Shown piece after piece: positions 1-6,814 of a stretch of DNA of 23,800 nucleotides (within the stretch, counting starts at the first letter, position 1; the number at the start of each line of letters is the position of its first letter). The notes beneath the pieces were generated by a model. It searched no databases. It had not been told where the DNA came from and worked only from the letters and a program-made list of their open reading frames with translations. The stretch is from RGIG250 sp964540025 (GTDB lineage Bacteria > Bacillota > Negativicutes > Selenomonadales > Selenomonadaceae), in assembly GCA_964540025.1 (NCBI GenBank), contig CAZIKQ010000027.1, forward strand, positions 1-23,800. Direction: 5' to 3'. The position numbers were made by a program, and so were the translations under genes.

Positions 1-39
1 CCTCAGTCAGCTACGCTGACAGCTCCCCTACAGGGGAGC
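1..39. repeat. Partial copy of hairpin repeat, left end of window
   Basis: Bases 2-26 are identical to bases 23734-23758 in the same orientation (25 of 25). The unit holds the small hairpin GTCAGC-TAC-GCTGAC (6-20) and then GCTCCCC-TACA-GGGGAGC (22-39). The same CTCCCC/GGGGAG hairpin recurs at 2582-2597. The unit is cut by the window start, so its full length cannot be seen. It is probably a dispersed, non-coding, hairpin-forming intergenic repeat. Confidence 0.75.
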
Positions 40-255
40 CAAGGGGTAAAGTGGCTTTTGTCGACAGTCTGGGGCCCGGCCATGCCGGGGCCCGCTTATG
101 TAATCTGCGGATACATCCAGTCAGACCGATGATTTTGGCCAACCGCAAAAGGAAATTGAATAAAGGAGAGACGCGGGGCGGATCTTTTGGTAAAATTAGA
201 TTACCACCTGATGTAAGCCGTTGTAACCAACGAATAATGAAATGAGGATTACTGG
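40..255 (+). other. Intergenic leader upstream of recJ
   Basis: No convincing gene is present. A strong GC hairpin lies at 72-93 (GGGCCC-GGC arm against GCC-GGGGCCC, with one bulged base), and a short palindrome CGTTGTAACCAACG at 219-232. The sequence TTTTGTCGACA near 56-65 resembles the stretch at 2602-2611 beside another copy of the repeat, so the repeat boundary may extend to about 65. I see no good -35/-10 pair for recJ. Confidence 0.4.
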
Positions 256-2334
256 ATGAACAGCAAAGAGAGGCCGATCTGGCAGTTTTTGGATAATGAT
301 GATAAGCGGCAGGCCGCAATAAGAGAGCTGGCCCGGGCGGCGGGAATATCGGATTTTCTGGCCGGGCTCCTGTACCGCCGGGGCATTACCGATGAGTTGG
401 CGGCGGAGAGATTCCTTCATCCGCTGGAAAAGCAGGCGCTCCACTCTCCCCGGCTCCTTTCCGATGGGTTGGCGGCGGCGGAACGGATCATTCAGGCCCT
501 GAAGCAGGGAGAAAAAATCTGCGTGTACGGAGATTACGACGTAGACGGGGTGACCGCCGTGACGATTTTGGTGCGGGCCCTCCGGCGGTTGGGAGCCGCG
601 GCGGACAAGGCGGTCTGGTACGTGCCGAACCGCTTCCGGGAGGGCTACGGCCTCAACGAGCCGGCGGTGAGAAAGCTCTCTGCCGGTGGTGTAGGGCTAA
701 TCGTCACCGTGGACTGCGGCATAAAGTCAGCGGAGCTTATCGGCCGGCTGTCCGGGGAGCTGGGGATCGATTTCGTGGTAACTGACCACCATCTGCCGGA
801 CCGTGACGAGCAGGGCAATGAGGTCATCCCTGAGGCGGCGGCGGTGGTGAATCCCCACTGCCACCACGGCGGGGCCGCCTATCCCTGGGAGGAGCTCTGC
901 GGGGCTGAGGTAGCCTTCAAGCTGGCGGAGCTGCTGACGGAAATGATGAGGCCCCAGCCGGAGGGAACAGCCTATGAAACGGATATGGAGCTGGCGGCCC
1001 TGGGCGCCTGCGCCGACGTTATGCCGCTGCTGGATGAAAACCGCCGCCTGGTAAAAAGGGGACTGGAGCTTTTAGGCCGGACGGAGATAAAGGGGCTGAG
1101 GGCCATTCTGGAGGCGGCCCGGGTGAAAAGGGCCGGGGAGGATAGCGAGGACTGGGAGGTTACGACGGAGGATATCGGCTTCCGGATCGCCCCCCTTATC
1201 AACGCGGCGGGCCGGATGGCTGACGCCGGCACGGTGGTTGAGCTGCTGCTGGCGACGGACTCCTTTGCCCTGGCGAAGCTGGCCGGAAAATTACAGGATT
1301 ATAATCTTGAAAGGCAGATTAAGACGAAGGAGCTTACGGAGCAGGCCGAGGCGGAGCTTCAGCGGGAGGAGTTCCTGGGGGCGGTACCGGCGGCCCGGCG
1401 GGATGCGATCGTGGTGGCCGGGGAGGGCTGGGCCGAGGGAGTCATCGGTCTGGTGGCGGCCCGGCTCATGGAGAAATACAACCGGCCCACGGTGGTGTTC
1501 TCGATTTCCCGGGACGAAAAGACCGGGGCGCGGCTGGCGAAGGGATCGGCTCGGAGCATCGACGGCTTCCACATCCATGACGCCCTGTCGGCCCCGGAGG
1601 TGTCCGCCTGTGCTTTGGGCTTTGGGGGCCACGCCAAGGCCGCCGGGATAACGGTGGAAGCGGAAAAGCTGGGAGATTTTACGGCGGCTTTCACCGAGTA
1701 CGCCGGAAGGGTCCTGACTCAGCGGGACAAGCAGAGGAAAATAAAGGCGGAGTGCCGGCTGGAGCCTGGGTCGATAACGCTGGAGATTCTCGATGATTTA
1801 AGGGCTCTGGAGCCCACCGGCGAGGGGAATCAAAAGCCCCTGTTCGGGCTATTTGAGGTGAGGGCAGAAAGGGCTTCCACCATGGGGCAGGCGGGAGTCC
1901 ATCTCCAGTTTTTCCTGCCCGGCCGGGTGAGGGCCGTCCTCTGGCAGGGGGGCGAGCAGGCGGAGCTGGTAAACAGCGGGGCCGTAGATTTGCTGTTCAC
2001 CGTAAAGGATGACGAGTGGCAGGGCCAGCGCCGACCGGAGTGTATTGTAGCGGAGATCAGGCCCTCCTCGCCGGCCTTTTCGCCCCGGCGGCTGCGCAAC
2101 GTCTTCCGGCTTGTCCGGCAGGCGGCGGCCGCTTCCGGAGCGGAAGCCTTTGCCGTTGATGACCGGCTGGTTTACGCCACGGGGGTCTGCCGGGAGGAGC
2201 TGGGGCTGATACTGTCGGTGTTCCGGGAGCTGGACTTCCTTTCCGAGGCTGACGGGCTGTACCGCTTTGCGGAAAATCCGGCCAAACGGGATTTGAGCGA
2301 GTCGAAAACCTACCGGGAAATAGTGAACGGCTGA
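256..2334 (+). CDS. recJ: Single-stranded-DNA-specific exonuclease RecJ
   Basis: RecJ is a 5'-to-3' exonuclease acting on single-stranded DNA in RecF-type recombination and in repair. It belongs to the DHH/DHHA1 phosphoesterase superfamily and needs divalent metal. The 692-residue product shows motif I YGDYDVDG at about 91-98, VDCG at about 152-155 and the DHH motif (TDHH) at 176-179. It also has the NAAGRM segment, and in the DHHA1 part FGGHAKAAG at 456-464, followed by an OB-fold-like C-terminal region. Length is between E. coli RecJ (about 577) and the longer Bacillus form (about 786). The ATG is preceded by GAGG with 8 bases of spacing. RecJ is a housekeeping gene and not part of the LPS cluster: it is separated from it by repeats and by a gene on the other strand. 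Confidence 0.96.
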   Translation: MNSKERPIWQFLDNDDKRQAAIRELARAAGISDFLAGLLYRRGITDELAAERFLHPLEKQALHSPRLLSDGLAAAERIIQALKQGEKICVYGDYDVDGVTAVTILVRALRRLGAAADKAVWYVPNRFREGYGLNEPAVRKLSAGGVGLIVTVDCGIKSAELIGRLSGELGIDFVVTDHHLPDRDEQGNEVIPEAAAVVNPHCHHGGAAYPWEELCGAEVAFKLAELLTEMMRPQPEGTAYETDMELAALGACADVMPLLDENRRLVKRGLELLGRTEIKGLRAILEAARVKRAGEDSEDWEVTTEDIGFRIAPLINAAGRMADAGTVVELLLATDSFALAKLAGKLQDYNLERQIKTKELTEQAEAELQREEFLGAVPAARRDAIVVAGEGWAEGVIGLVAARLMEKYNRPTVVFSISRDEKTGARLAKGSARSIDGFHIHDALSAPEVSACALGFGGHAKAAGITVEAEKLGDFTAAFTEYAGRVLTQRDKQRKIKAECRLEPGSITLEILDDLRALEPTGEGNQKPLFGLFEVRAERASTMGQAGVHLQFFLPGRVRAVLWQGGEQAELVNSGAVDLLFTVKDDEWQGQRRPECIVAEIRPSSPAFSPRRLRNVFRLVRQAAAASGAEAFAVDDRLVYATGVCREELGLILSVFRELDFLSEADGLYRFAENPAKRDLSESKTYREIVNG

Positions 2335-2435
2335 GGGGCCAACGATAATCAATGCTACAGGCTCCCCTGTAGGTTGGCGTGAGCACTTAGCCCCTGAAAG
2401 GAGCTTTAGTGCGAGCCATGCAAACTACTTAGCGA
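2335..2435 (+). repeat. Hairpin modules downstream of recJ
   Basis: This stretch follows the recJ stop. It contains a perfect hairpin CTACAGG-CTCC-CCTGTAG (2355-2372) and an imperfect one with GCACT/AGTGC ends (2382-2411). Neither is followed by a T run, so they look like members of a mosaic of small hairpins rather than classical terminators. It runs directly into the longer repeat copy that follows. Confidence 0.55.
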
Positions 2436-2597
2436 TTGCCGAGTCGTAAGACGACGGCAGAGCTTAGTAGTTTGCAGGAGCTGTCGCTGAAAGCGACTGA
2501 GGGGTGACATAAATAAACCTCGGCTAATCTTCACCCCTCCGGTCTTCGGCCTGCGGTCTTCGGCCTGCGGCCTTCGACCACCTCCCCTACAGGGGAG
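2421..2597 (-). repeat. Hairpin-rich intergenic repeat, copy in inverted orientation
   Basis: Bases 2436-2597 match the reverse complement of about 23652-23800 nearly base for base. The outer arms AAACTACTTAGC (2422-2433) and GCTTAGTAGTTT (2462-2473) enclose an inner GCCG/CGGC-type stem around 2438-2459. A small hairpin GTCGCT-GAA-AGCGAC follows (about 2483-2497), and the unit ends in the CTCCCC/GGGGAG hairpin. Compared with the right copy it has one extra 14-base unit: GGTCTTCGGCCTGC occurs twice in tandem at 2541-2554 and 2555-2568. No open reading frame is evident, so a transposase-less mobile or REP-like element is the likely class. Confidence 0.8.
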
Positions 2598-2606
2598 ACT
2601 TTTTTT
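2582..2606 (+). terminator. Rho-independent terminator at the edge of the repeat
   Basis: A 6-bp stem CTCCCC/GGGGAG with loop TACA is followed by AC and seven Ts (2600-2606). It reads on the plus strand and can end recJ transcription. The other copies of this hairpin in the window lack the T run. Confidence 0.6.
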
Positions 2607-2613
2607 GTCGACA

Positions 2614-2650
2614 AAGGAAAAGCTCCCGCTGGTGGCGGGAGCTTTTCCTT
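2614..2650. terminator. Bidirectional terminator between recJ and the symporter gene
   Basis: This is a perfect 16-bp inverted repeat: arm AAGGAAAAGCTCCCGC (2614-2629), a 5-base loop and the complementary arm (2635-2650). Because the arm itself ends in TTTTCCTT in both directions it can serve both convergent genes. It lies 50 bases beyond the stop codon of the minus-strand symporter gene. Confidence 0.8.
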
Positions 2651-2699
2651 ATATGGGATCAATCTTGTTGTAGCTTTGGTTTGTGAGCCGTCGGATAAA

Positions 2700-4088
2700 T
2701 TATTTCTCCGCCTCGATGACGGTCTTTTGATACTCGAAGCATTCATCGGCCACGTCCCTGGCCAGGACTATCAGGCAGATGAGGTTCGGAATAGCCATGA
2801 GGCCGTTGGCGGTATCGGAGAAGTCCCAGACGAAGGAGAGGGTCATGGTAGCGCCGATGTAGGTTATGAAGGAGAAGAGGACGCGGTAAGCCATGAGAAC
2901 GATTCGATTTGATACCAGGTACTCGAGGGATTTTTCCCCGTAGTATTCCCAGCCCAGAATGGTGGTAAAGGCAAAGAGGGCCAGGGAAAGGGAGACGACG
3001 TACTTGCCGTATTCGCCGAATACGGTGGAGAAGGCGATGATGGTGAGATTCGCGCCGGTAAAAGCCTTGCCGGTTTCCGGGTTGATCTGGCCCAGGCAGC
3101 CGGAGCAGACGATTACAAGGCCGGTGAGCATGCAGATGATCATGGTATCGAAGAAGGTACCGGTCATGTTCACGTAGCCCTGATGGGAGGGATGGTCAGT
3201 CTGGGCGGCGGCGGCGGCAATGGGGGCGGAACCGAGGCCGGCCTCGTTGGAGAATACGCCCCGGGCAATACCCCAGCGCATGGCCTGGAACATACTGGCC
3301 ACGATGGCGCCGCCTACGCCGCCGGCAACGGCGTCCGGGGCGAAGGCCATGCGGAAAATTTCGGCAACCCCGGACGGAATGGCGGCGGCGTTCATCACGA
3401 TCACGGCCAGGGAAGCGAAGAAGTAGAAGACAGCCATGGCGGGCACCAGAATGGAGGAGACCCGGCCGATGGATTTAATGCCCTTTACGAGAACCAGCAG
3501 GGAAAGAGCGGTGAGGAGAATACCGGTCATCCAGGTGGGAAGCGCAAAGGACGTTTTGAGGGCGGCGGCAATGGAATTGGCCTGAGTCATGTTGCCGATG
3601 CCAAAGGAGGAGATGACGGCGAAGATGGCGAAGGCAGCGGCCAGAAAGGAGCCCAGAGCCTTGTTGGAAAAGCCGTTCTTCATGGCGTACATGGGGCCGC
3701 CGCACATTTCGCCAACGCTGTTGGTTTCCCGGTATTTTACGGCCAGGACGGACTCGGCGTACTTGGTGGAAAGGCCGAAGGCGGCGGAGATCCACATCCA
3801 GACCAGAGCCCCGGGCCCGCCCAGAACCAGGGCGGTGCTGACGCCCACGATGTTGCCGGTGCCGATGGTGGCGGAAAGGGCGGTCATCAGGGATTGGAAG
3901 GGGGTGATATCTCCCTTGGTCTTATCCCGCCGGTCAAAAATCCTTCCTACCGCGTGGGGGAGATTCCGCCAGGGCAGGAATTTCAGCCGGATGGTCAGGT
4001 ACACGCCGGTACCCACCAGAAAGAACAGCATGACGGGCCCCCAGACGAAGCTGTTGACCTCGCCCATAAGTCGTTCGATTTCAGCCAT
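2700..4088 (-). CDS. Sodium:alanine/glycine symporter, AGCS family
   Basis: An inner-membrane secondary transporter of the AGCS family (AlsT/DagA/YaaJ-like), which imports alanine or glycine with sodium. The family signature is plain: GTGNIVGVSTALVLGGPGA, soon followed by the WMW and TKYAE elements. Many hydrophobic segments run along the 462 residues, the normal length for the family. The frame is open upstream to 4427, but the start at 4088 is preferred: it has GGAGG (4097-4101) 8 bases before the ATG, and the family N-terminus begins there. It is transcribed away from the LPS cluster and converges on recJ. A plausible promoter (4190-4218) and a leader hairpin lie upstream. Whether alanine, glycine or another amino acid is the substrate cannot be told from sequence. 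Confidence 0.93.
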   Translation of the reverse strand: MAEIERLMGEVNSFVWGPVMLFFLVGTGVYLTIRLKFLPWRNLPHAVGRIFDRRDKTKGDITPFQSLMTALSATIGTGNIVGVSTALVLGGPGALVWMWISAAFGLSTKYAESVLAVKYRETNSVGEMCGGPMYAMKNGFSNKALGSFLAAAFAIFAVISSFGIGNMTQANSIAAALKTSFALPTWMTGILLTALSLLVLVKGIKSIGRVSSILVPAMAVFYFFASLAVIVMNAAAIPSGVAEIFRMAFAPDAVAGGVGGAIVASMFQAMRWGIARGVFSNEAGLGSAPIAAAAAQTDHPSHQGYVNMTGTFFDTMIICMLTGLVIVCSGCLGQINPETGKAFTGANLTIIAFSTVFGEYGKYVVSLSLALFAFTTILGWEYYGEKSLEYLVSNRIVLMAYRVLFSFITYIGATMTLSFVWDFSDTANGLMAIPNLICLIVLARDVADECFEYQKTVIEAEK

Positions 4089-4135
4089 AATAAAAACCTC
4101 CAAAAATTTTTCCTGTAATATCAGGATGTCAGTAG

Positions 4136-4178
4136 AAAAAATAACAGCGGCTCTGTCTCTGTTCATTAAGCCGCGCTG
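4136..4178 (-). terminator. Attenuator-like hairpin in the symporter leader
   Basis: Read on the minus strand, CAGCGCGGCT pairs with AGCCGCTG (one 2-base bulge, 16-base loop) and is followed by TTATTTTTT. It has the form of an intrinsic terminator. It lies between the predicted transcription start (about 4182) and the symporter start codon, so it could stop transcription early. No antiterminator or ligand-binding fold was recognised. Confidence 0.5.
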
Positions 4179-4189
4179 CCATGGACGCA

Positions 4190-4218
4190 AGTATATAGTC
4201 TGCACGATTGGCTGTAAA
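4190..4218 (-). promoter_or_regulatory. Predicted vegetative promoter of the symporter gene
   Basis: On the minus strand TTTACA (4218-4213), a 17-base spacer and TATACT (4195-4190) give a good sigma-A type match. The predicted start is near 4182, giving a leader of about 94 bases. Confidence 0.6.
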
Positions 4219-4296
4219 TACCCCAAACGCAAACATACTGTATACAGCGGTACTCTTAAATACACGGCGGGGATTCTGCTTATATTTTTAGTTGAG

Positions 4297-4329
4297 TTTA
4301 AGATTATGCGTAAAATTTTAAGATTGCAT
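4297..4329. repeat. Direct repeats in the divergent spacer
   Basis: TTTAAGATTATGC (4297-4309) and TTTAAGATTGCAT (4317-4329) share nine leading bases and lie 20 bases apart, about two helical turns. They sit in an AT-rich part of the spacer between the two divergent promoters and could be operator half-sites. The sequence gives no clue to a binding protein. Confidence 0.3.
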
Positions 4330-4394
4330 ACATAATTCTTTTTCCCGGGTTGAAAAAAACTTGTCATAACAGGCGAAAACAAAAGGGGCGGAAT

Positions 4395-4433
4395 GAATTT
4401 GCCTTGCATTTTTATGAATACCTGCATTATAAT
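4395..4433 (+). promoter_or_regulatory. Promoter module 1, upstream of HD-GYP and lpxC
   Basis: The core is TTGCAT (4404-4409), an 18-base spacer and a consensus TATAAT (4428-4433), 60 bases before the HD-GYP start. The whole 39-base stretch matches 6704-6742 before fabZ at 34 positions. The first 14 bases (GAATTTGCCTTGCA) and last 11 (TGCATTATAAT) are identical. A promoter with an overlapping operator is likely; the TGCA elements beside both hexamers are candidate half-sites. Confidence 0.75.
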
Positions 4434-4493
4434 TTATGGCGTTAGAAAGTCGGTGTATCTGTTCGTCTGTAATCTTTTAAGTAGGTTGATAAA

Positions 4494-5666
4494 ATGATTT
4501 GTGCGTCTACAAGAAAGCTGCGTCCCGGAATGATCACCGCCCAGAGTATTTACAACTATAAGGGCGGAAGCTATCTTACCAGGGGCACGGTCCTCAACGA
4601 ACAGTATATTGACAGGCTGAAAAAGCTGGGGATCCAGTCCGTGGCGGTCACGGGTCTGTCCACGGATATCGCCCTGCCGCCGCCGCCGGACGTGGTGCGG
4701 GAGCAGACCAGGGTAGAGGCGATTCACAGCGTGTTCACCTGCTTCGACACCATGAAAAAGGGAATGCTCAAGATCGATGACATAGAGAAATCCTCAGAAA
4801 AAATACTGATGGACGTGCTCAGCAGCCGGGGAAATCTCGTTCAGCTCACCGACATCAGGACCCATGATACGTACACCTTCGCCCACTGCGTGAACGTGGC
4901 GGTGCTGGCGGGAATGCTGGGGGCGTACCTGGGCCTGGAGAAACGGGAGTTGCTTTTGCTGATAAAGGGAGCCATGCTCCATGATATCGGCAAGATCACC
5001 GTTCCCGGCGGGATTCTTACGAAAGCGGGACGGCTGGACGATCATGAGATGGCGGTGATCAGGCTCCATCCTGAGGCCGGAGCTAGCCGCATCCTTGCCT
5101 CCGGCGTGCCCGACGCAAATATTTTGGCAGCCATAGCGGCCCAGCATCACGAGCATCTGGACGGAAAAGGGTATCCCCGCAGGCTCAGGGGGAATGAGAT
5201 TCATAAATATTCCCGCATTGTGGCCCTGGCGGATGTGTATGACGCCCTGACCGCCAACCGCCCCTACAAGAAGCCTTACCGGCCCCATGTGGCTTACCGG
5301 ATAATGACGGCCTGCTCCGCCGGTCAGTTTGATCAGGAGCTTATGAGCAAATTTTTCAATACGGTGGCGCTGTACCCGGTGGGCACAGTAATGAAAACCA
5401 ACTGCGGCTACGGCATTGTCAGGGCGACATCCTTTGGCCGGACGGCGACCCCGGATATCGTCCTCTTTACCGATAACAACGGGGACCTGCGGAAGGAGCC
5501 GTTCATCGTGCGGATGCAGGATATTCCGGAGGTAGCGGTGGAGGCTGTGGCGGAGGACAAAGAGCTGATGTCCCTCGTCTTCGATTTGAGGATCGACCCC
5601 AGTATGTACCTGTCGGCGGACCGGGCCGGATTCCGGGACATAAAGAGGTTTTCGGAAATATACTGA
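4494..5666 (+). CDS. HD-GYP domain cyclic-di-GMP phosphodiesterase
   Basis: HD-GYP enzymes hydrolyse cyclic di-GMP using a two- or three-metal HD site. The 390-residue product has an N-terminal region of about 110 residues without a recognised sensor, then the HD-GYP domain at about 115-290. Visible signature residues are H124 and H131, HDIGK (163-167), HHEHLDGKGYP (218-228) with the diagnostic GYP at 226-228, then ADVYDALT and RPYKK. The C-terminal 90 residues are a small domain rich in beta-type sequence that I do not recognise. No membrane segment or receiver domain is evident, so a cytoplasmic location is inferred. AGTAGG precedes the ATG by 8 bases. The gene lies 77 bases before lpxC and probably shares its transcript. 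Catalytic residues look intact, so activity is likely but unproven. Confidence 0.92.
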   Translation: MICASTRKLRPGMITAQSIYNYKGGSYLTRGTVLNEQYIDRLKKLGIQSVAVTGLSTDIALPPPPDVVREQTRVEAIHSVFTCFDTMKKGMLKIDDIEKSSEKILMDVLSSRGNLVQLTDIRTHDTYTFAHCVNVAVLAGMLGAYLGLEKRELLLLIKGAMLHDIGKITVPGGILTKAGRLDDHEMAVIRLHPEAGASRILASGVPDANILAAIAAQHHEHLDGKGYPRRLRGNEIHKYSRIVALADVYDALTANRPYKKPYRPHVAYRIMTACSAGQFDQELMSKFFNTVALYPVGTVMKTNCGYGIVRATSFGRTATPDIVLFTDNNGDLRKEPFIVRMQDIPEVAVEAVAEDKELMSLVFDLRIDPSMYLSADRAGFRDIKRFSEIY

Positions 5667-5693
5667 CACTGTATGATGACGCTGTGCGGAAGG

Positions 5694-5713
5694 AGCCTGC
5701 CCTGATGCAGGCT
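5694..5713 (+). other. Hairpin between the HD-GYP gene and lpxC
   Basis: AGCCTGC (5694-5700) pairs with GCAGGCT (5707-5713) around a 6-base loop. There is no T run, so it is more likely an mRNA processing or stability element, or chance, than a terminator. Confidence 0.35.
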
Positions 5714-5743
5714 GGTTGATGGTTTATAGAATTGAGGAGCGCC

Positions 5744-6598
5744 ATGAAGTTTACGGAGGAAAAGCAGCAGACCGTTGCCGGGGATGTGGAATTTTCCGGC
5801 GTGGGGATCCACTCCGGCCAGGTGACGAGGCTCGTGATTCGGCCAGCGGAGGCCGGGGCTGGTCTGACATTCTGCCGGACCGATTTGCCGGGGCGGCCGG
5901 AGATTCCCGTCTGCGCCGGGAACGGTCAGGAATCGGCCCGGGCTACTACCCTGGCGAAGGGGAAAGCCGTGGTCTTTACGGTGGAGCATTTTTTGTCGGC
6001 GCTCCATGCCCTGAAAGTAGACAACGCCTTTATCGAGATGGACGGCCCGGAGCCCCCCATCCTTGACGGAGGTTCCCTGCCGATTGTCAGGGCCCTCAGG
6101 GAAACGGGGCTTGTCCGGCAGGCGGCCCGCCGCCGTTATGTGACGATTCCTGAGCCGGTGGTGGTTTACGGGGATAAGGATCATGAGCAGATGGTCATTG
6201 CCCTGCCTTCTGATGATTTTCGGGTGAGCTTCACCTCGATAAATCCCCATCCGCTGGTGGGAACCCAGTTCCGGGACGTGACCGTGGAGGAGCAGGCTTA
6301 CGAGCAGCAGGTGGCTCCCGCCAGGACCATTGCCTACGAAAAGGAAGTGGAGGCCCTTCACGCGGCCGGTCTGGGGCTGGGGGGCTCTTTGGAAAATACC
6401 ATCGTGTACAGCGACGAAAAATGGCTGACGCCCCTGCGGTTCCCCGATGAGCTGGTCCGGCACAAGATCCTGGACCTCATCGGGGACCTGCGGGTGCTGG
6501 GCCTGGTAAAGGGCCATTTTATCGCCGTGAAATCCAGTCATGCCCTAAATGGCCGGCTGACGAAAAAAATCACGGCCTTGATGAAGGAAAAGGGCTGA
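5744..6598 (+). CDS. lpxC: UDP-3-O-acyl-N-acetylglucosamine deacetylase LpxC
   Basis: LpxC is the zinc deacetylase of the committed step of lipid A synthesis, in the cytoplasm. The product has 284 residues. Zinc and catalytic residues are in place: E81-H82 in the TVEHFLSALH segment, H240 and D244 in VRHKILDLIGD, and H266 in SHALNGRL (matching E. coli E78, H79, H238, D242 and H265). The DGPEPPILDG and GLGLGGS motifs are also typical. A TTG in frame at 5732 is possible, but the ATG at 5744 has AGGAG 4 bases upstream and begins at the usual point of the family, so it is preferred. LpxC is the first lipid A gene here. It is probably cotranscribed with the preceding HD-GYP gene, and the next gene, fabZ, has its own copy of the same promoter module. 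Confidence 0.96.
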   Translation: MKFTEEKQQTVAGDVEFSGVGIHSGQVTRLVIRPAEAGAGLTFCRTDLPGRPEIPVCAGNGQESARATTLAKGKAVVFTVEHFLSALHALKVDNAFIEMDGPEPPILDGGSLPIVRALRETGLVRQAARRRYVTIPEPVVVYGDKDHEQMVIALPSDDFRVSFTSINPHPLVGTQFRDVTVEEQAYEQQVAPARTIAYEKEVEALHAAGLGLGGSLENTIVYSDEKWLTPLRFPDELVRHKILDLIGDLRVLGLVKGHFIAVKSSHALNGRLTKKITALMKEKG

Positions 6599-6703
6599 TT
6601 GACCGGATAAAAAGCAGGGAATAATACCGTTAGTAAATTTATTTTGAATAAACCGGGAATTGTCCTGCATTATGACGCCAGGGCAGTTGAACGTCCTTAT
6701 ATA
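6599..6703 (+). other. lpxC-fabZ spacer with a partial promoter-like motif
   Basis: This spacer is AT-rich and has no gene. CCTGCATTATGA at 6664-6675 repeats the right half of the promoter modules at 4421-4433 and 6731-6742. It may be an extra regulator half-site or a degenerate -10 element. Confidence 0.35.
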
Positions 6704-6742
6704 GAATTTGCCTTGCAATTTATTGAAAAACTGCATTATAAT
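6704..6742 (+). promoter_or_regulatory. Promoter module 2, upstream of fabZ
   Basis: TTGCAA (6713-6718), an 18-base spacer and TATAAT (6737-6742) lie about 70 bases before fabZ. The 39 bases are 34/39 identical to the module at 4395-4433. The identical flanks and diverged centre look like a promoter with conserved operator halves. It would drive fabZ and probably lpxA. Confidence 0.75.
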
Positions 6743-6814
6743 AGTCTGTAGTATTTTTGCTGGAACGTATCATTGCGCATAGATAGAAACCTGTATACGA
6801 GAGGAGAATTACCG

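Noticed and set aside
51..245. Possible 64-codon gene before recJ
   Set aside because: It runs through the GC hairpin, has no good ribosome site and no recognisable product.
2341..2610. CRISPR array or tRNA-like structure
   Set aside because: The hairpins are mixed modules without regular repeat-spacer spacing, and no cloverleaf with a conserved T-loop could be drawn.
3183..4118. Plus-strand frame of 311 codons opposite the symporter gene
   Set aside because: The translation is a glycine- and histidine-rich low-complexity shadow of the membrane protein sequence, and no ribosome site supports it.
4089..4182. Glycine riboswitch before the AGCS symporter
   Set aside because: Such symporters are often controlled this way, but the leader is only about 94 bases and lacks the expected tandem aptamer layout.
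4089..4427. N-terminal extension of the symporter by 113 residues
   Set aside because: The extension crosses the predicted promoter and leader hairpin and has no family similarity. The ATG at 4088 has an ideal ribosome site.
5694..5713. Terminator between HD-GYP and lpxC
   Set aside because: The stem is good but no T run follows, so it is listed only as a hairpin.
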